NCBI RefSeq assembly: GCF_030285365.1 | Contig: NZ_JASVDS010000005.1 | Coordinates: 290,017-354,016, forward strand | Direction: 5' to 3' | DNA: 64,000 bases | Origin: Roseateles subflavus | GTDB taxonomy: Bacteria > Pseudomonadota > Gammaproteobacteria > Burkholderiales > Burkholderiaceae_C | In this document: piece by piece, positions 1 through 9,456 of the stretch | Position numbering within the stretch: the stretch's first letter is position 1 | How the letters are laid out: each line of letters opens with the position of its first letter | The notes under the pieces: model-generated | Seen by the model: the letters and a program-made list of their open reading frames with translations, nothing else | What the model was told of the DNA's origin: nothing | Database searches by the model: none | Translations under genes and position numbers: made by a program

Positions 1-31
1 CCCGCAGGCATGGCGGCAATGCCAGCGTCGC

Positions 32-238
32 TTACTCGCCGTCCTGTTGGGCCGGTGTCTGGCGGCTCTTGCCTTCGGCTTCCTGCTTGGTGGCGCCGGC
101 CTGCGACTTGCGCGGCTCGTCCTGGCCCTTGCGGGCCTCGGTGCCGGGCTTCTTCTCGGCCTGGCCGTCGTTGCGGGTGTCCTTGCGGCCGTCGTGGGGG
201 CTGTCGCTGTGGCTGTCGTTGCGGTTCTGTTGAGTCAT
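32..238 (-). CDS. small hydrophilic hypothetical protein
   Basis: The 68-residue product starts MTQQNRNDSH and is almost entirely charged or polar (Asp, Lys, Gln, Glu, Gly), with no hydrophobic segment. It looks intrinsically disordered and resembles the short stress-associated hydrophilic proteins common in Burkholderiales, but I recognise no family. The ATG at 238 was preferred over a longer reading because the upstream residues look non-coding. It lies 69 bases downstream of the carbamoyltransferase on the same strand, so co-transcription is possible. The function is unknown. Confidence 0.55.
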   Translation of the reverse strand: MTQQNRNDSHSDSPHDGRKDTRNDGQAEKKPGTEARKGQDEPRKSQAGATKQEAEGKSRQTPAQQDGE

Positions 239-307
239 GGCGGATCCTTTGCGTGGCGTCGGTCCCTGCGCCGACAGTCCCGGGGCGGCAAGCCCCATGC
301 CCGGGTG

Positions 308-2146
308 TCAGGCCGCCGCGGGCAGCTTCTGCCGCAAGTCCGGCTTCACCACCAGGAAGCGGCCGATCACCAGCGCGTCCAGCGGCGTGCTGGCAAACGC
401 CTCGAGGGCGTGGCGCGGCGTGCAGACGATGGGCTGGCCCCGGACGTTGAAGGAGGTGTTGATGAGCACCGGCACGCCGCCATGCCGCTCGAAGGCCAGG
501 AGCAGCGCATGGAGCCGCGGCTGGTCCTCGCGGCGGACGGTCTGCACGCGGGCGCTCTGGTCCGTGTGGCAGGCGGAGGGGATGCGCTCGCGCCGGCCCG
601 GGCGCAGGCGATGGGTGAAGAGCATGAAGGGCGATTCGCCGCCGCGGGCCTGCGAGGGCTCGAACCAGTCGCCCAGCCGTTCCAGCGGCAGCACGGGCGC
701 CACCGGCCGGAAGTCCTCGCGGTCCTTGAGCTCGTTGAGCCGCGCCTGCATGGCCGGATCGATGGGCGAGGCCAGGATGGAGCGCGCCCCCAGCGCGCGC
801 GGCCCGAACTCCATGCGCCCCTGGAACCATCCCACGATGCGGTTGGCGGCGAGCAGCTCCGCGGTGCGCTCGGCGATGTCGTCCAGCGGCTCGTAGTCCA
901 GCCGGGCCCACTGCAGCAGGGCCTCGATCTCCTGGTCCTCGTAGGCCGGGCCGAGGAAGGCGTCACGCATCTCCCATCGCCGCGGCGCCAGCGGGTAGAC
1001 GAGGCCGGTCGCGTGCGGCTGGGCGTCGCTGCGGTCGAGACTGGCGTCCGCAGCGCCTTCGGTGAGCCGCTCGCGGGCATCGACCCACAGCGCGGCGCCG
1101 AGCGCGGTGCCGGCGTCTCCGGCCGCCGGCTGCACCCAGACGGCATCGTAGAGACCGCTGTCCCGCAGCCGGGCGTTCATCACGCAGTTCAAGGCCACGC
1201 CGCCGGCCAGGGCGAGGCGGGTCTCGCCGCTGGCCTCGCGCAGCCAGCGGGCGAGCTGCAGCACGGCGTCCTCCAGCAGGTCCTGCAGCGAGGCGGCGAG
1301 GTCCAGGTGGCGCTCCTCAAGCCGTTCGCCGGGGCCGCGCGGCGGGCCGAACGCCTGGGCCAGGTCGAGGGGCAGCAGCTCGAACTGCCCCTGCTCGCCG
1401 AGCTGCAGGTGCGCGCGCAGCACCGCCGCATGGCGCGGGCTGCCGAGCGCCGCCAGCGCCATCACCTTGTACTCGTCGCTCGAATGCACAAAGCCGAGGT
1501 GGGCCGTCACGCGCTCGTACAGCAGGCCCAGGGAATGCGGGACATGCACCTCGCCCAGCGCGCCATAGCGGTGCTCGCGGTAGACGCCGTAGCTGGTGGT
1601 GGCCCGCTCGCCCCGGCCGTCCAGCGTCATCACGGCGCAGCGCTCGAAGGGCGCGGCGAGAAAGGCGCTGGCCTGGTGGCACAGGTGGTGGGCGACGAAG
1701 TGCCATTCGTAGGGCGCCTGCTCGTGGCGCACACCGGCGAAGCGCGCCCGCAGGTGATGCGGCACGGCGTCCACCAGCAGCCGCGGCGCGCAGCTCACAT
1801 AGCTCGCGAAGAGGGGGTCCCAGGGGTTCTCCCAGGGCCCGCGCCCGGCGGCCGAGGGCTCCAGCGGGAGCCGCAGGCCGCCGTGCTCCCGTGCCCTGCC
1901 ATCGATGAAGCGATGGGGGTTGAAGCTGTAGGCCACGTGATCGACGTCCGCCAGCCCAAGGCCCGCTTCGCCCAGGCAGTAGTCGATGGCATGCCAGGGC
2001 AGCTCCCAGGCCGTGAAGGGCAGCGGACGCTTGCCGTGCTTGATGCGGGTGAAGCGTTCTTCCTCCGCGGCGGCCACGACGCGGCCGTCGCGCACGAGCG
2101 CCGCCGCGGGGTCGTGGAAGCAGGCGTTGATTCCCAGAGTGATCAT
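308..2146 (-). CDS. NodU/CmcH-family carbamoyltransferase
   Basis: The 612-residue protein is predicted to move a carbamoyl group from carbamoyl phosphate, via carbamoyl-adenylate, to a hydroxyl on a sugar or secondary metabolite. It starts MITLGINACFHDPAAAL, the usual start of the family's Kae1-like domain. A His-rich metal and ATP motif (HHLCHQASAF) lies near residues 150-158, and the YrdC-like C-terminal half has the family signature GRMEFGPRALGARSI near residue 445. Length fits the family (about 570-620). Relatives act in Nod factor and antibiotic tailoring; here the nearby sugar-nucleotide genes (UDP-glucose dehydrogenase, UDP-galactopyranose mutase) suggest, by inference only, tailoring of a surface glycan. 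It is divergent from the dehydrogenase gene across 150 bases. Confidence 0.9.
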   Translation of the reverse strand: MITLGINACFHDPAAALVRDGRVVAAAEEERFTRIKHGKRPLPFTAWELPWHAIDYCLGEAGLGLADVDHVAYSFNPHRFIDGRAREHGGLRLPLEPSAAGRGPWENPWDPLFASYVSCAPRLLVDAVPHHLRARFAGVRHEQAPYEWHFVAHHLCHQASAFLAAPFERCAVMTLDGRGERATTSYGVYREHRYGALGEVHVPHSLGLLYERVTAHLGFVHSSDEYKVMALAALGSPRHAAVLRAHLQLGEQGQFELLPLDLAQAFGPPRGPGERLEERHLDLAASLQDLLEDAVLQLARWLREASGETRLALAGGVALNCVMNARLRDSGLYDAVWVQPAAGDAGTALGAALWVDARERLTEGAADASLDRSDAQPHATGLVYPLAPRRWEMRDAFLGPAYEDQEIEALLQWARLDYEPLDDIAERTAELLAANRIVGWFQGRMEFGPRALGARSILASPIDPAMQARLNELKDREDFRPVAPVLPLERLGDWFEPSQARGGESPFMLFTHRLRPGRRERIPSACHTDQSARVQTVRREDQPRLHALLLAFERHGGVPVLINTSFNVRGQPIVCTPRHALEAFASTPLDALVIGRFLVVKPDLRQKLPAAA

Positions 2147-2296
2147 GCGGACGTCCGTCAGTGCGTGAAGCCGCGCCTGGGGCAAGCGCCTCGCCCGCGC
2201 GGCGGCAAGTTCTGCGGCAAATCCGGGCGGACCGTCGGCCCCGGGAACGCAGCGGCCGGTGCCCGCGCCGGGAACGCCAGCTGCCGCGGCCGGCGC

Positions 2297-3838
2297 ATGC
2301 AACGCCTGCTGCCTGAAGTCCGACTCCCGCTGCCCCCGAGGGCGAGCCCGCCCGCGGCCGGGCTGCCGGGGCGGCCGCTCGCCGTCTTCGGTGCGGGCTA
2401 TGTGGGCCTCGTGACCGCGACGTGCCTGGCCTGGCTGGGGCACCGCGTGGACGTCATCGAGCCCGAGCCGCGCCGCCTGCGCCAGCTGCGCCAGGGGCGG
2501 GTGCCCTTTCATGAGCCGATGCTCGCCGAGCTGCTGCACGAGCAGCTGCGGGCGGGCCGGCTGCGGATCGCGAGCGGGCCGCGGGCGACGCTGGCGGCCC
2601 TGGCCGGCGACGGGCTCGCGCCGCCGGCGCTGCTCTTCGTGGCCGTGGGCACGCCGATGCAGGCCGACGGCAGCGCCGCGCTGACGCAGGTGATGGCGGC
2701 CGCCGACGACATCGCCCGCCACCTCGCCGGGCCGGCGCAGGTCGTCATCAAGAGCACCGTGCCCGTCGGCACGGGCGAGCGGGTGCAGGCGCGGCTGCGC
2801 GAGGGGCTGCGGCGGCGCCAACGGGACTGGCCCGTCAGCGTGGCGTCCAACCCGGAGTTCCTGCGCGAAGGGCTGGCGGTGCAGGACTTTCTGCGGCCGG
2901 CGCGCGTGGTCGCGGGCAGCGAGGATGCGGCCCTGCTGGACGTGCTGCGCGCGCTGCATGCGCCCTTGACCTGCGCTCAGCGGCCCTTCCTGGCGATGGA
3001 CCTGCGCAGCGCCGAGCTGTGCAAGTACGCCTCGAACGTGATGCTGGCCGCCCGGCTGAGCCTGATGAACGAGCTGGCGCTGCTCGCGGAGCCGCTCGGC
3101 GCGGACATCGAACAGGTGCGCGCGGCCGTCGGCCTGGACCCGCGCATCGGGGCGCAGTTCCTGCGGGTGGGCTGCGGCTTCGGCGGCTCCTGCCTGCCCA
3201 AGGATCTGCAGGCCCTGCGCCATGCCGCTGCGGCGCTCGGGGAGGCCACGCCCATGCTGGACGCCATCGCCCGCAGCAACGAGCGCATGGTGGGCCTGCT
3301 GGAGCGTCGGCTGTGCGAGGCGCTGGGTGAGGACCTGCGCGGGCGCTGCGTGGCCGTGTGGGGCCTGGCGTTCAAGCCGCACACGGACGACGTGCGGGAT
3401 GCGCCCGCGCTGGCGCTGGTGCGCGCCCTGTGTCGGCGCGGCGCGCAGGTGCAGGCCTACGACCCGCTCGCCGGCATCAGCGCCCGCGAGGCCCTCGGCG
3501 ACGCACCGGGCTTCCGGCTGGCCCCCACCGCCTTGCGGGCGCTGCATCAGGCGGATGCGCTGCTGCTGGTCACCGAGTGGCCGCAGTTCACCGAAGTGCA
3601 CGCCGGCCAGCTGCGCGCCCGCATGCGCGGCGCGCTGGTGCTGGACGGTCGCAATGCACTGGCCGGCCCGCTGCTCGCGGCGGCGGGGCTGGACTACCGC
3701 GGCATCGGGCGCGGCGCCGGCAGGGCACAGGCGGCCGAGCGCATGGCGCAGGACGGGAACCCGTGCCCTGACGCCGCACGGCCGGACCCGGCACCCTCCC
3801 GCCGGCCCGCCGGCGCGAGCCTGCTGCCGGCGGGCTGA
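2297..3838 (+). CDS. ugd: UDP-glucose 6-dehydrogenase
   Basis: The 513-residue enzyme oxidises UDP-glucose to UDP-glucuronate with two NAD+, supplying uronic acid for capsule or exopolysaccharide. The Rossmann motif FGAGYVGLV lies near residues 31-39. STVPVGTG, ASNPEFLREG and the catalytic GFGGSCLPKD (Cys299) follow in normal order, and the C-terminal domain has FKPHTDDVRDAP. The ATG at 2297 gives about 28 residues of Pro/Arg-rich leader before the Rossmann fold, so the true start may be a later codon. The C-terminus also carries roughly 40 extra Pro/Ala-rich residues. GmD/ManC-like relatives share the fold, but the motif set fits UDP-glucose dehydrogenase best. Confidence 0.9.
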   Translation: MQRLLPEVRLPLPPRASPPAAGLPGRPLAVFGAGYVGLVTATCLAWLGHRVDVIEPEPRRLRQLRQGRVPFHEPMLAELLHEQLRAGRLRIASGPRATLAALAGDGLAPPALLFVAVGTPMQADGSAALTQVMAAADDIARHLAGPAQVVIKSTVPVGTGERVQARLREGLRRRQRDWPVSVASNPEFLREGLAVQDFLRPARVVAGSEDAALLDVLRALHAPLTCAQRPFLAMDLRSAELCKYASNVMLAARLSLMNELALLAEPLGADIEQVRAAVGLDPRIGAQFLRVGCGFGGSCLPKDLQALRHAAAALGEATPMLDAIARSNERMVGLLERRLCEALGEDLRGRCVAVWGLAFKPHTDDVRDAPALALVRALCRRGAQVQAYDPLAGISAREALGDAPGFRLAPTALRALHQADALLLVTEWPQFTEVHAGQLRARMRGALVLDGRNALAGPLLAAAGLDYRGIGRGAGRAQAAERMAQDGNPCPDAARPDPAPSRRPAGASLLPAG

Positions 3839-3879
3839 AGAGGGCGACGAGGGATGGTGGCGCCCCGTCGACCCGCTGC

Positions 3880-5547
3880 GTGCCACGTGCCCGAGGCCTC
3901 GCGGTGGGGACGCTCCTGCTTCTGCTGACGGGCGCCGTGCTGCTGGCGCTGGCGGTGTCTCACCGATGGCGCCGGCGCCTGCCGCTCACGGCGGCGGTGG
4001 TGTACCTCGTCGCGGGCTGGCTGGCCGGCCTGCTGGTCGGTGCGCTGCCTGTGGGGGACTGGAAAGTGGCCGTGCCCGCGCTGCACCTGGCGACGGAGTT
4101 CGCGCTGCTGATGTCGCTGTTCGGCATCGGCCTGCGCCTGCGGCGGCGCCTCGACCGGGGCAGCTGGCGGGCCGCAGCGCGGATGGCGGGGCCGGGCATG
4201 GTGCTCGCGATCCTCGCGGGCGGCATCGCGGCCACCCAGTGGCTGGGGCTGCCGTGGCCGGCGGCCCTGCTGCTCGCCGCCATCCTCGCGCCCACGGACC
4301 CGGTGCTGGCCTCCGAGGTCCAGATGCGCTCGGACACGGACGGCGATGCCGTGCGGCGCGTGCTCACCGCCGAGGGCGCCCTCAACGACGCCACGGCCTT
4401 CCCGGCCGTGATGCTGGCCCTGGGCTGGCTGGGCCTGCATGCGCTGGGCGTGGGCGGCCCGGCAGGCAGTCCGCGCTGGTGGCTGCAGGACCTGCTGTGG
4501 CCCATCGTGGGCGGCGGGCTGCTCGGCCTCGGCCTGGGGCGCCTGCTGGGCGCCTGGCTGCGCTGGTGCGTGGGACGCGGCGAACTGCTGGCGCGAGACG
4601 AGCTGCTGTTCGTCGGCACCGTGGCGCTGGCCAGCGGCCTGGCGCGTGCCACCGAGGCGTCGGCCTTCCTGCTCGTCTTCTGCGCGGGGCTGGTGCTGCT
4701 GCCGTCGTCGTCGCGCAGCCCGGACACGGAGGGGGATCTGGCGTCGCTGTCCCTGCCGGATCGCATCGACGGCTTCGGCTCGCGCGTGGAGCGGCTGGTG
4801 GAGGCCGCCTCCGTGCTGGCGCTGGGGCTGGCGCTGCACAGCGTGCGCATCAGTGCGGCGATGCTGGGCTTTGCGCTGACGCTGCTGCTGCTCGTGCGGC
4901 CGTTGTCGGTGCGGCTGGTGCTGCCGGGGACGGGCTTGCTGCGCCGTCAGCGCCGCCTGCTGGCGTGGTTCGGCATCCGCGGGCTGGGCTCGCTGTTCTA
5001 CCTGTGCCATGCGCTGCAGGCGGGGCTGGTGGGGGCGGTGGCGGAGGGGGTGGCCGGGGCGACGCTGGTGAGCATCGCCCTGTCGATCCTGCTGCACGGC
5101 GTGTCGGTGACGCCGCTCATGACGGCGTACCGGCATCAGCGCGCGCGCCCGCCGCGCGGGCCGGATGAGCCCTCAGCGCGGGCGGCCGCGCCGGAACAGG
5201 TTGACGATGGCCAGCAGGATCACCGCGCCCAGCAGGGACACCAGCAGCGCGCCCACGCTGAAGACGCCCTGGTTGATCGTGGGAATGCCCAGGATGGGCG
5301 TGATGAAGATGCCGGCGATCGCGGCCCCGACGATGCCCACGACCACGTTCAGCAGGAGGCCCTGCTGCCCGTCCGTGCGCATCAACAGGCTGGCGACCCA
5401 GCCGATCAGGCCGCCCATGACGAGCAGCACGATGAGATTGACCATGAAGAAGCCTCCTATACGGCCCGACGGGGCCAGGCAGGGCCTTGCGGCAAACGCT
5501 GTGCCATCGAGGGCGTGGCCCTGAGCCCGGACAGGCGGGTCGCATGA
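3880..5547 (+). CDS. CPA1-type cation/proton antiporter
   Basis: A polytopic inner-membrane protein of the Na+/H+ exchanger (CPA1) type. It has about 10-12 hydrophobic segments over residues 5-425, a TDP motif in LAPTDPVLASEVQ near residue 145, and the ion-site motif AEGALNDATAF near residue 168. GTG at 3880 is used as the start; GTG at 3904 is an alternative. The homologous part ends around 5165, but no stop codon occurs in frame until 5547. The last 125 or so residues are hydrophilic, His/Gln/Asp-rich, and lie exactly antisense to the glsB-like gene at 5173-5445. They are therefore either a shadow extension or the sign of a lost stop or frameshift. The TGA overlaps the next ATG as ATGA. Confidence 0.75.
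   Translation: MPRARGLAVGTLLLLLTGAVLLALAVSHRWRRRLPLTAAVVYLVAGWLAGLLVGALPVGDWKVAVPALHLATEFALLMSLFGIGLRLRRRLDRGSWRAAARMAGPGMVLAILAGGIAATQWLGLPWPAALLLAAILAPTDPVLASEVQMRSDTDGDAVRRVLTAEGALNDATAFPAVMLALGWLGLHALGVGGPAGSPRWWLQDLLWPIVGGGLLGLGLGRLLGAWLRWCVGRGELLARDELLFVGTVALASGLARATEASAFLLVFCAGLVLLPSSSRSPDTEGDLASLSLPDRIDGFGSRVERLVEAASVLALGLALHSVRISAAMLGFALTLLLLVRPLSVRLVLPGTGLLRRQRRLLAWFGIRGLGSLFYLCHALQAGLVGAVAEGVAGATLVSIALSILLHGVSVTPLMTAYRHQRARPPRGPDEPSARAAAPEQVDDGQQDHRAQQGHQQRAHAEDALVDRGNAQDGRDEDAGDRGPDDAHDHVQQEALLPVRAHQQAGDPADQAAHDEQHDEIDHEEASYTARRGQAGPCGKRCAIEGVALSPDRRVA
5173..5445 (-). CDS. GlsB/YeaQ/YmgE-family stress membrane protein
   Basis: A 90-residue inner-membrane protein with three hydrophobic segments, starting MVNLIVLLVMGGLIGWVAS. 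The Gly-rich pattern of helices and the central GIVGAAIAG stretch are typical of the transglycosylase-associated family. Members are induced by general stress; the molecular function is not established. A strong ribosome site (AGGAGG at 5452-5457) precedes the ATG. It lies on the opposite strand inside the C-terminal tail of the antiporter reading frame, and of the two overlapping readings this one has the convincing family match. Confidence 0.85.
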   Translation of the reverse strand: MVNLIVLLVMGGLIGWVASLLMRTDGQQGLLLNVVVGIVGAAIAGIFITPILGIPTINQGVFSVGALLVSLLGAVILLAIVNLFRRGRPR

Positions 5548-6437
5548 GCGCCGGGCCCTGGCGTCCGCTGCGTCGCGTCCTGCAGGTGCTGCGGGAGGCG
5601 GGCGAGTCCTGGCTCGACGACTACGCGCCGAGCATGGGCGCGGCGATCGCCTTCTACACCCTGTTCTCGCTCACGCCGCTGCTGCTGATCGTGATCTCGC
5701 TCGCCGGGCTGGTGGTGGGCGTGCCCGCGGCGCGCGAGGCGGTGCTCGCGCAGTTCGGCGGGGTCGCGGGCTCGGACATCGCCCGGCTGCTCGACGCCAT
5801 GATCAGCAGCCTCGACCGCCCCGCGGCGGGGCTCGCGGGCGTCGGGCTGGGCGTGCTGAGCCTGCTGGTCGGTGCGACCTCCGTCTTCGGTGAGCTGCAG
5901 AACGCGATGGACCGCATCTGGCACGTGCCGCCGCAGGCCCGGGGCGGGGTCTGGAAGATCCTGCGCTCGCGCGTGCGCGCCCTGGGGCTGGTGCTGAGCC
6001 TGGGCTTCCTGCTGATCGTCTCGCTGCTGCTCAGCGCGGCGCTGGCGGCCCTGCGTGCGCGCTGGGAGGCCGGGCTCGAGTCCCTGCTCGTGCTTGCGCA
6101 GCTGGCCGATCTGCTGCTCAGCGCGGGCCTGGTGAGCCTGCTGTTCGGCATGATCTACAAATGGGTGCCCCAGGTGCCGCTGCGCTGGCGGGACGTGCTG
6201 CCGGGCGCGATGGTCGGCGCGCTGCTGTTCACGCTGGGCAAGTCGCTCATCGCGCTGTACATCGCCCGCAGCGGCGTGACCTCCCCCTATGGCGCCGCGG
6301 CCTCGCTGGTCGTGCTGCTGCTGTGGGTCTACTACGCGGCGCTGATCTTCCTGCTGGGTGCGGAGATCACCCGCGCGGTGGTGGTCCCGAAGGTGCCGGC
6401 CGGGCCGGATCGCGGGGGGCGTCGGCCGGGGGCGTGA
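5544..6437 (+). CDS. YihY/UPF0761-family inner-membrane protein
   Basis: A 297-residue polytopic protein of the YihY (formerly called BrkB or RNase BN) family. The hallmark AAIAFYTLFSLTPLL first helix lies near residues 33-47 and GATSVFGELQNAMDRIW near 110-126; about six membrane helices follow in all. The family's biochemical role is uncertain, and the early RNase BN assignment is known to be wrong. The ATG at 5544 overlaps the TGA closing the upstream antiporter frame, an arrangement that permits translational coupling. The 3' end overlaps the opposite-strand small gene at 6367-6570. Confidence 0.85.
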   Translation: MSAGPWRPLRRVLQVLREAGESWLDDYAPSMGAAIAFYTLFSLTPLLLIVISLAGLVVGVPAAREAVLAQFGGVAGSDIARLLDAMISSLDRPAAGLAGVGLGVLSLLVGATSVFGELQNAMDRIWHVPPQARGGVWKILRSRVRALGLVLSLGFLLIVSLLLSAALAALRARWEAGLESLLVLAQLADLLLSAGLVSLLFGMIYKWVPQVPLRWRDVLPGAMVGALLFTLGKSLIALYIARSGVTSPYGAAASLVVLLLWVYYAALIFLLGAEITRAVVVPKVPAGPDRGGRRPGA

Positions 6438-6570
6438 CCAGGGAGTCGAGCGCGGAGCCCGGGTCTTCCTCGCCGGCCACGGAGGGCGTGCTGTCGGCCG
6501 CCGTGGCGGCGTCGGCGGCGGGAACCGGGGTGGACCGTGCCGGCGTCCTCGGCGATCGCGGGTCGTTCAT
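6367..6570 (-). CDS. small Pro/Ala/Asp-rich hypothetical protein
   Basis: A 67-residue low-complexity product (MNDPRSPRTPARS...) without a recognisable domain or membrane segment. Support is mainly positional: its ATG lies 11 bases after the UDP-galactopyranose mutase stop, preceded by a GAGGAGAG ribosome site that overlaps that stop, which suggests coupling. It overlaps the last 71 bases of the yihY-like gene on the other strand. Composition this rich in Pro and Ala also appears by chance in GC-rich DNA, so it may not be a gene. Confidence 0.35.
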   Translation of the reverse strand: MNDPRSPRTPARSTPVPAADAATAADSTPSVAGEEDPGSALDSLVTPPADAPRDPARPAPSGPPPRG

Positions 6571-6581
6571 GGCGTCTCTCC

Positions 6582-7748
<1,167 letters not shown>

Positions 7749-7858
7749 GCGGCGCTTCGGCAGGCCGCATGCCCGCGGCACCGGCAGGACCCGGCATGAG
7801 GATTGCCGCCGCGGCAGCCTCCGTGGCCGCTGTCCACACCCTGACCCTGAGGTGATCC

Positions 7859-8431
7859 ATGACGCCATCGTCTCCCGCTTCCTCCCCGTCCTCCCCGTCC
7901 TCTCCGCCTCCTTCGGCTTCTTCGCCTTCTTCGCCTTCTTCGCCTTCTTCGACGCGTTCGTCTCCTTCGGCTCCTTCGTCGGCCGCTCCGTCGCCTGCCT
8001 CGTCCTCGCCCGCCCGCGTGTCGATCGGCGACGACCTGCTGAGCGCCGGCGGCGAGGCCCGCCCCCGAGCCTCCGGGGCATCGACCGGCTCGACCGGCTC
8101 GACCGGCTCGACCGGCTCGACCGCCTCGACGGATCCGGGCGACGCGTCGAAGCTCGATGTCGACCCCACGGACCAGGAGCGCCTGGACCGCTGGGTGGAG
8201 CGCCTGCACGCCGGCATCGACCATCTGGCCGATGCGGCGGTGCCGCGGCTGCTGCGTCTGCAAAGCGGCTTGCGGGCCACGCGTGGCACGGTGCGCCGGC
8301 AGGCCGGGATGGTCCGCGAAGACGGCGAAGCCTGGGCCGAGAGCCTGCGCTGCACGGTTCGCGAGCATCCGGTGAAGGCCATTGCCGTCGCCGCGGCCTT
8401 CGGGCTGCTGCTGGCGCGGCTGAGCCGCTGA
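7859..8431 (+). CDS. DUF883/ElaB-like protein with low-complexity N-terminus
   Basis: 190 residues. The C-terminal half (from about residue 100) has the amphipathic helix and the ending VREHPVKAIAVAAAFGLLLA typical of DUF883 (ElaB/YqjD), a single C-terminal membrane anchor; the E. coli YqjD member associates with ribosomes in stationary phase. The first 95 residues are almost only Ser, Pro, Ala and Thr, including five in-frame copies of the 9-base unit coding Ser-Thr-Gly (8081-8125). Ordinary DUF883 proteins are about 100 residues, so this N-terminus is an added disordered segment. A GAGGTG ribosome site precedes the ATG. Confidence 0.7.
   Translation: MTPSSPASSPSSPSSPPPSASSPSSPSSPSSTRSSPSAPSSAAPSPASSSPARVSIGDDLLSAGGEARPRASGASTGSTGSTGSTGSTASTDPGDASKLDVDPTDQERLDRWVERLHAGIDHLADAAVPRLLRLQSGLRATRGTVRRQAGMVREDGEAWAESLRCTVREHPVKAIAVAAAFGLLLARLSR
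8081..8125 (+). repeat. five tandem copies of a 9-bp unit in the DUF883-like gene
   Basis: The unit TCGACCGGC (Ser-Thr-Gly) repeats four times exactly and a fifth time with one change. In-frame length variation would keep the protein readable. Confidence 0.9.
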
Positions 8432-8440
8432 GGCACTCGA

Positions 8441-8473
8441 GGCGGGCCGGGCGCCGCGGACGCCCGGCCCGCC
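8441..8473. terminator. 13-bp perfect hairpin between convergent genes
   Basis: GGCGGGCCGGGCG (8441-8453) pairs perfectly with CGCCCGGCCCGCC (8461-8473) across a 7-base loop, between the convergent DUF883-like and hemerythrin genes. There is no T-run on either side, so it is a hairpin of terminator type but not a classical intrinsic terminator. Confidence 0.4.
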
Positions 8474-8508
8474 GGGGCGCCCGCCTCGGGGCGCCCGTCA
8501 AGGCCCGT

Positions 8509-9291
8509 TCAGGCGCTTTCCTTCTCGTCGCCGTGGCCCGCTGCGTGCCCACCGGGCGAGCGGCTGGCCTGGCCCGAGGCGGCGCGGGCGGACTTCCCCG
8601 TCCGGCCGGTCTGTGCCTCGGGCGGCGGCGTGGCCGCGTCGTCGCTGCCGCCGTCCGCCGCTTCGGGCGGCTCGTCGGTGCCGATGCCCAGGCGGCCCAC
8701 GCCGTCATCGCGCGAGCGGTCTTGGGGCGTGGCGTCGCCCTCCTCGCCGCCGTCCGAGCAGTAGGCCGCACGCCGCTCCCCGAACTCGCGGGCCATCTGC
8801 AGCCAGTCGAGCTTCACCTTCATCAGCTGAGGGAACATCTCGCGCTCCTCTTCCTTCACGTGGTGCAGGGTGTACTCGCACAGGACGGTGAAGCGCGCCT
8901 GGTGCTCGTCGGTGCCGGGCGGCAGGCCCCGCAGCTGGCCGATCAGCAGGTGCAGCATCTCGTGCTCCACCACGGCCTCGCTGATCTGATCCGTGTCTTC
9001 CAGGACCTCCCGGGCCGCCGGGTAGAGCAGCGTCTCCTCCAGGCGGGCGTGAAGCTCCAGCTCGTCCAGCACCTGCGTCACGAGGGCCGCGCGCGTGTCG
9101 GCGTCCTGCTCGGCGTCGAGCCGCCGGTACCTGGAGTAGGCCTTCTTGACCCGCTGGTGGTCGTCCTTGAGCTGGGAGATGAGTTCGTTGCGCGCCTTCG
9201 ACAGGGCGCGGCTGCTGGTGCCGCTGCGGGAGCGGCTGACGCGGCTGCTGGTGCCGGCACGGGCGGTGTCACCGGACGGGGCTGTGGGCAT
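8509..9291 (-). CDS. hemerythrin HHE domain protein
   Basis: 260 residues. A hemerythrin-like helical bundle occupies about residues 35-165, with its likely iron ligands in DDHQRVKKAY, HARLEETLLYPA, EHEMLHLLI and HHVKEEEREMFP, the normal H...HxxxE...H...HxxxE order. Such proteins bind a di-iron site and are linked to oxygen, NO or iron stress. The N-terminal 35 residues are Ser/Arg-rich, and the last 85 residues form a hydrophilic Gly/Asp/Ala-rich tail not found in the core family. GGAGG lies just upstream of the ATG at 9291. It is divergent from the glycine-zipper protein gene. Confidence 0.85.
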   Translation of the reverse strand: MPTAPSGDTARAGTSSRVSRSRSGTSSRALSKARNELISQLKDDHQRVKKAYSRYRRLDAEQDADTRAALVTQVLDELELHARLEETLLYPAAREVLEDTDQISEAVVEHEMLHLLIGQLRGLPPGTDEHQARFTVLCEYTLHHVKEEEREMFPQLMKVKLDWLQMAREFGERRAAYCSDGGEEGDATPQDRSRDDGVGRLGIGTDEPPEAADGGSDDAATPPPEAQTGRTGKSARAASGQASRSPGGHAAGHGDEKESA

Positions 9292-9456
9292 GAGGGCCTC
9301 CAAGACTAGGGTGTGGGCGGCAAGGCAATCCACATGCCGGGATGGGCGTGACGGGCGGGGGGCCGGCACGGCATTTGCCTCACGGGCCCCACCACACGCC
9401 GGGCCAGCGGCCCTCGCGTGCGCCTTCCTCCCTCGTTCCCATCGGAGACCCTCGCC

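Noticed and set aside
47..2296. A very long plus-strand open frame before ugd
   Set aside because: It is the complement of the carbamoyltransferase in GC-rich DNA, and only the part from 2297 has family motifs (UDP-glucose dehydrogenase).
2147..3886. Minus-strand extension upstream of the carbamoyltransferase
   Set aside because: The frame is open by chance over ugd; family homology starts at MITLGIN (2146).
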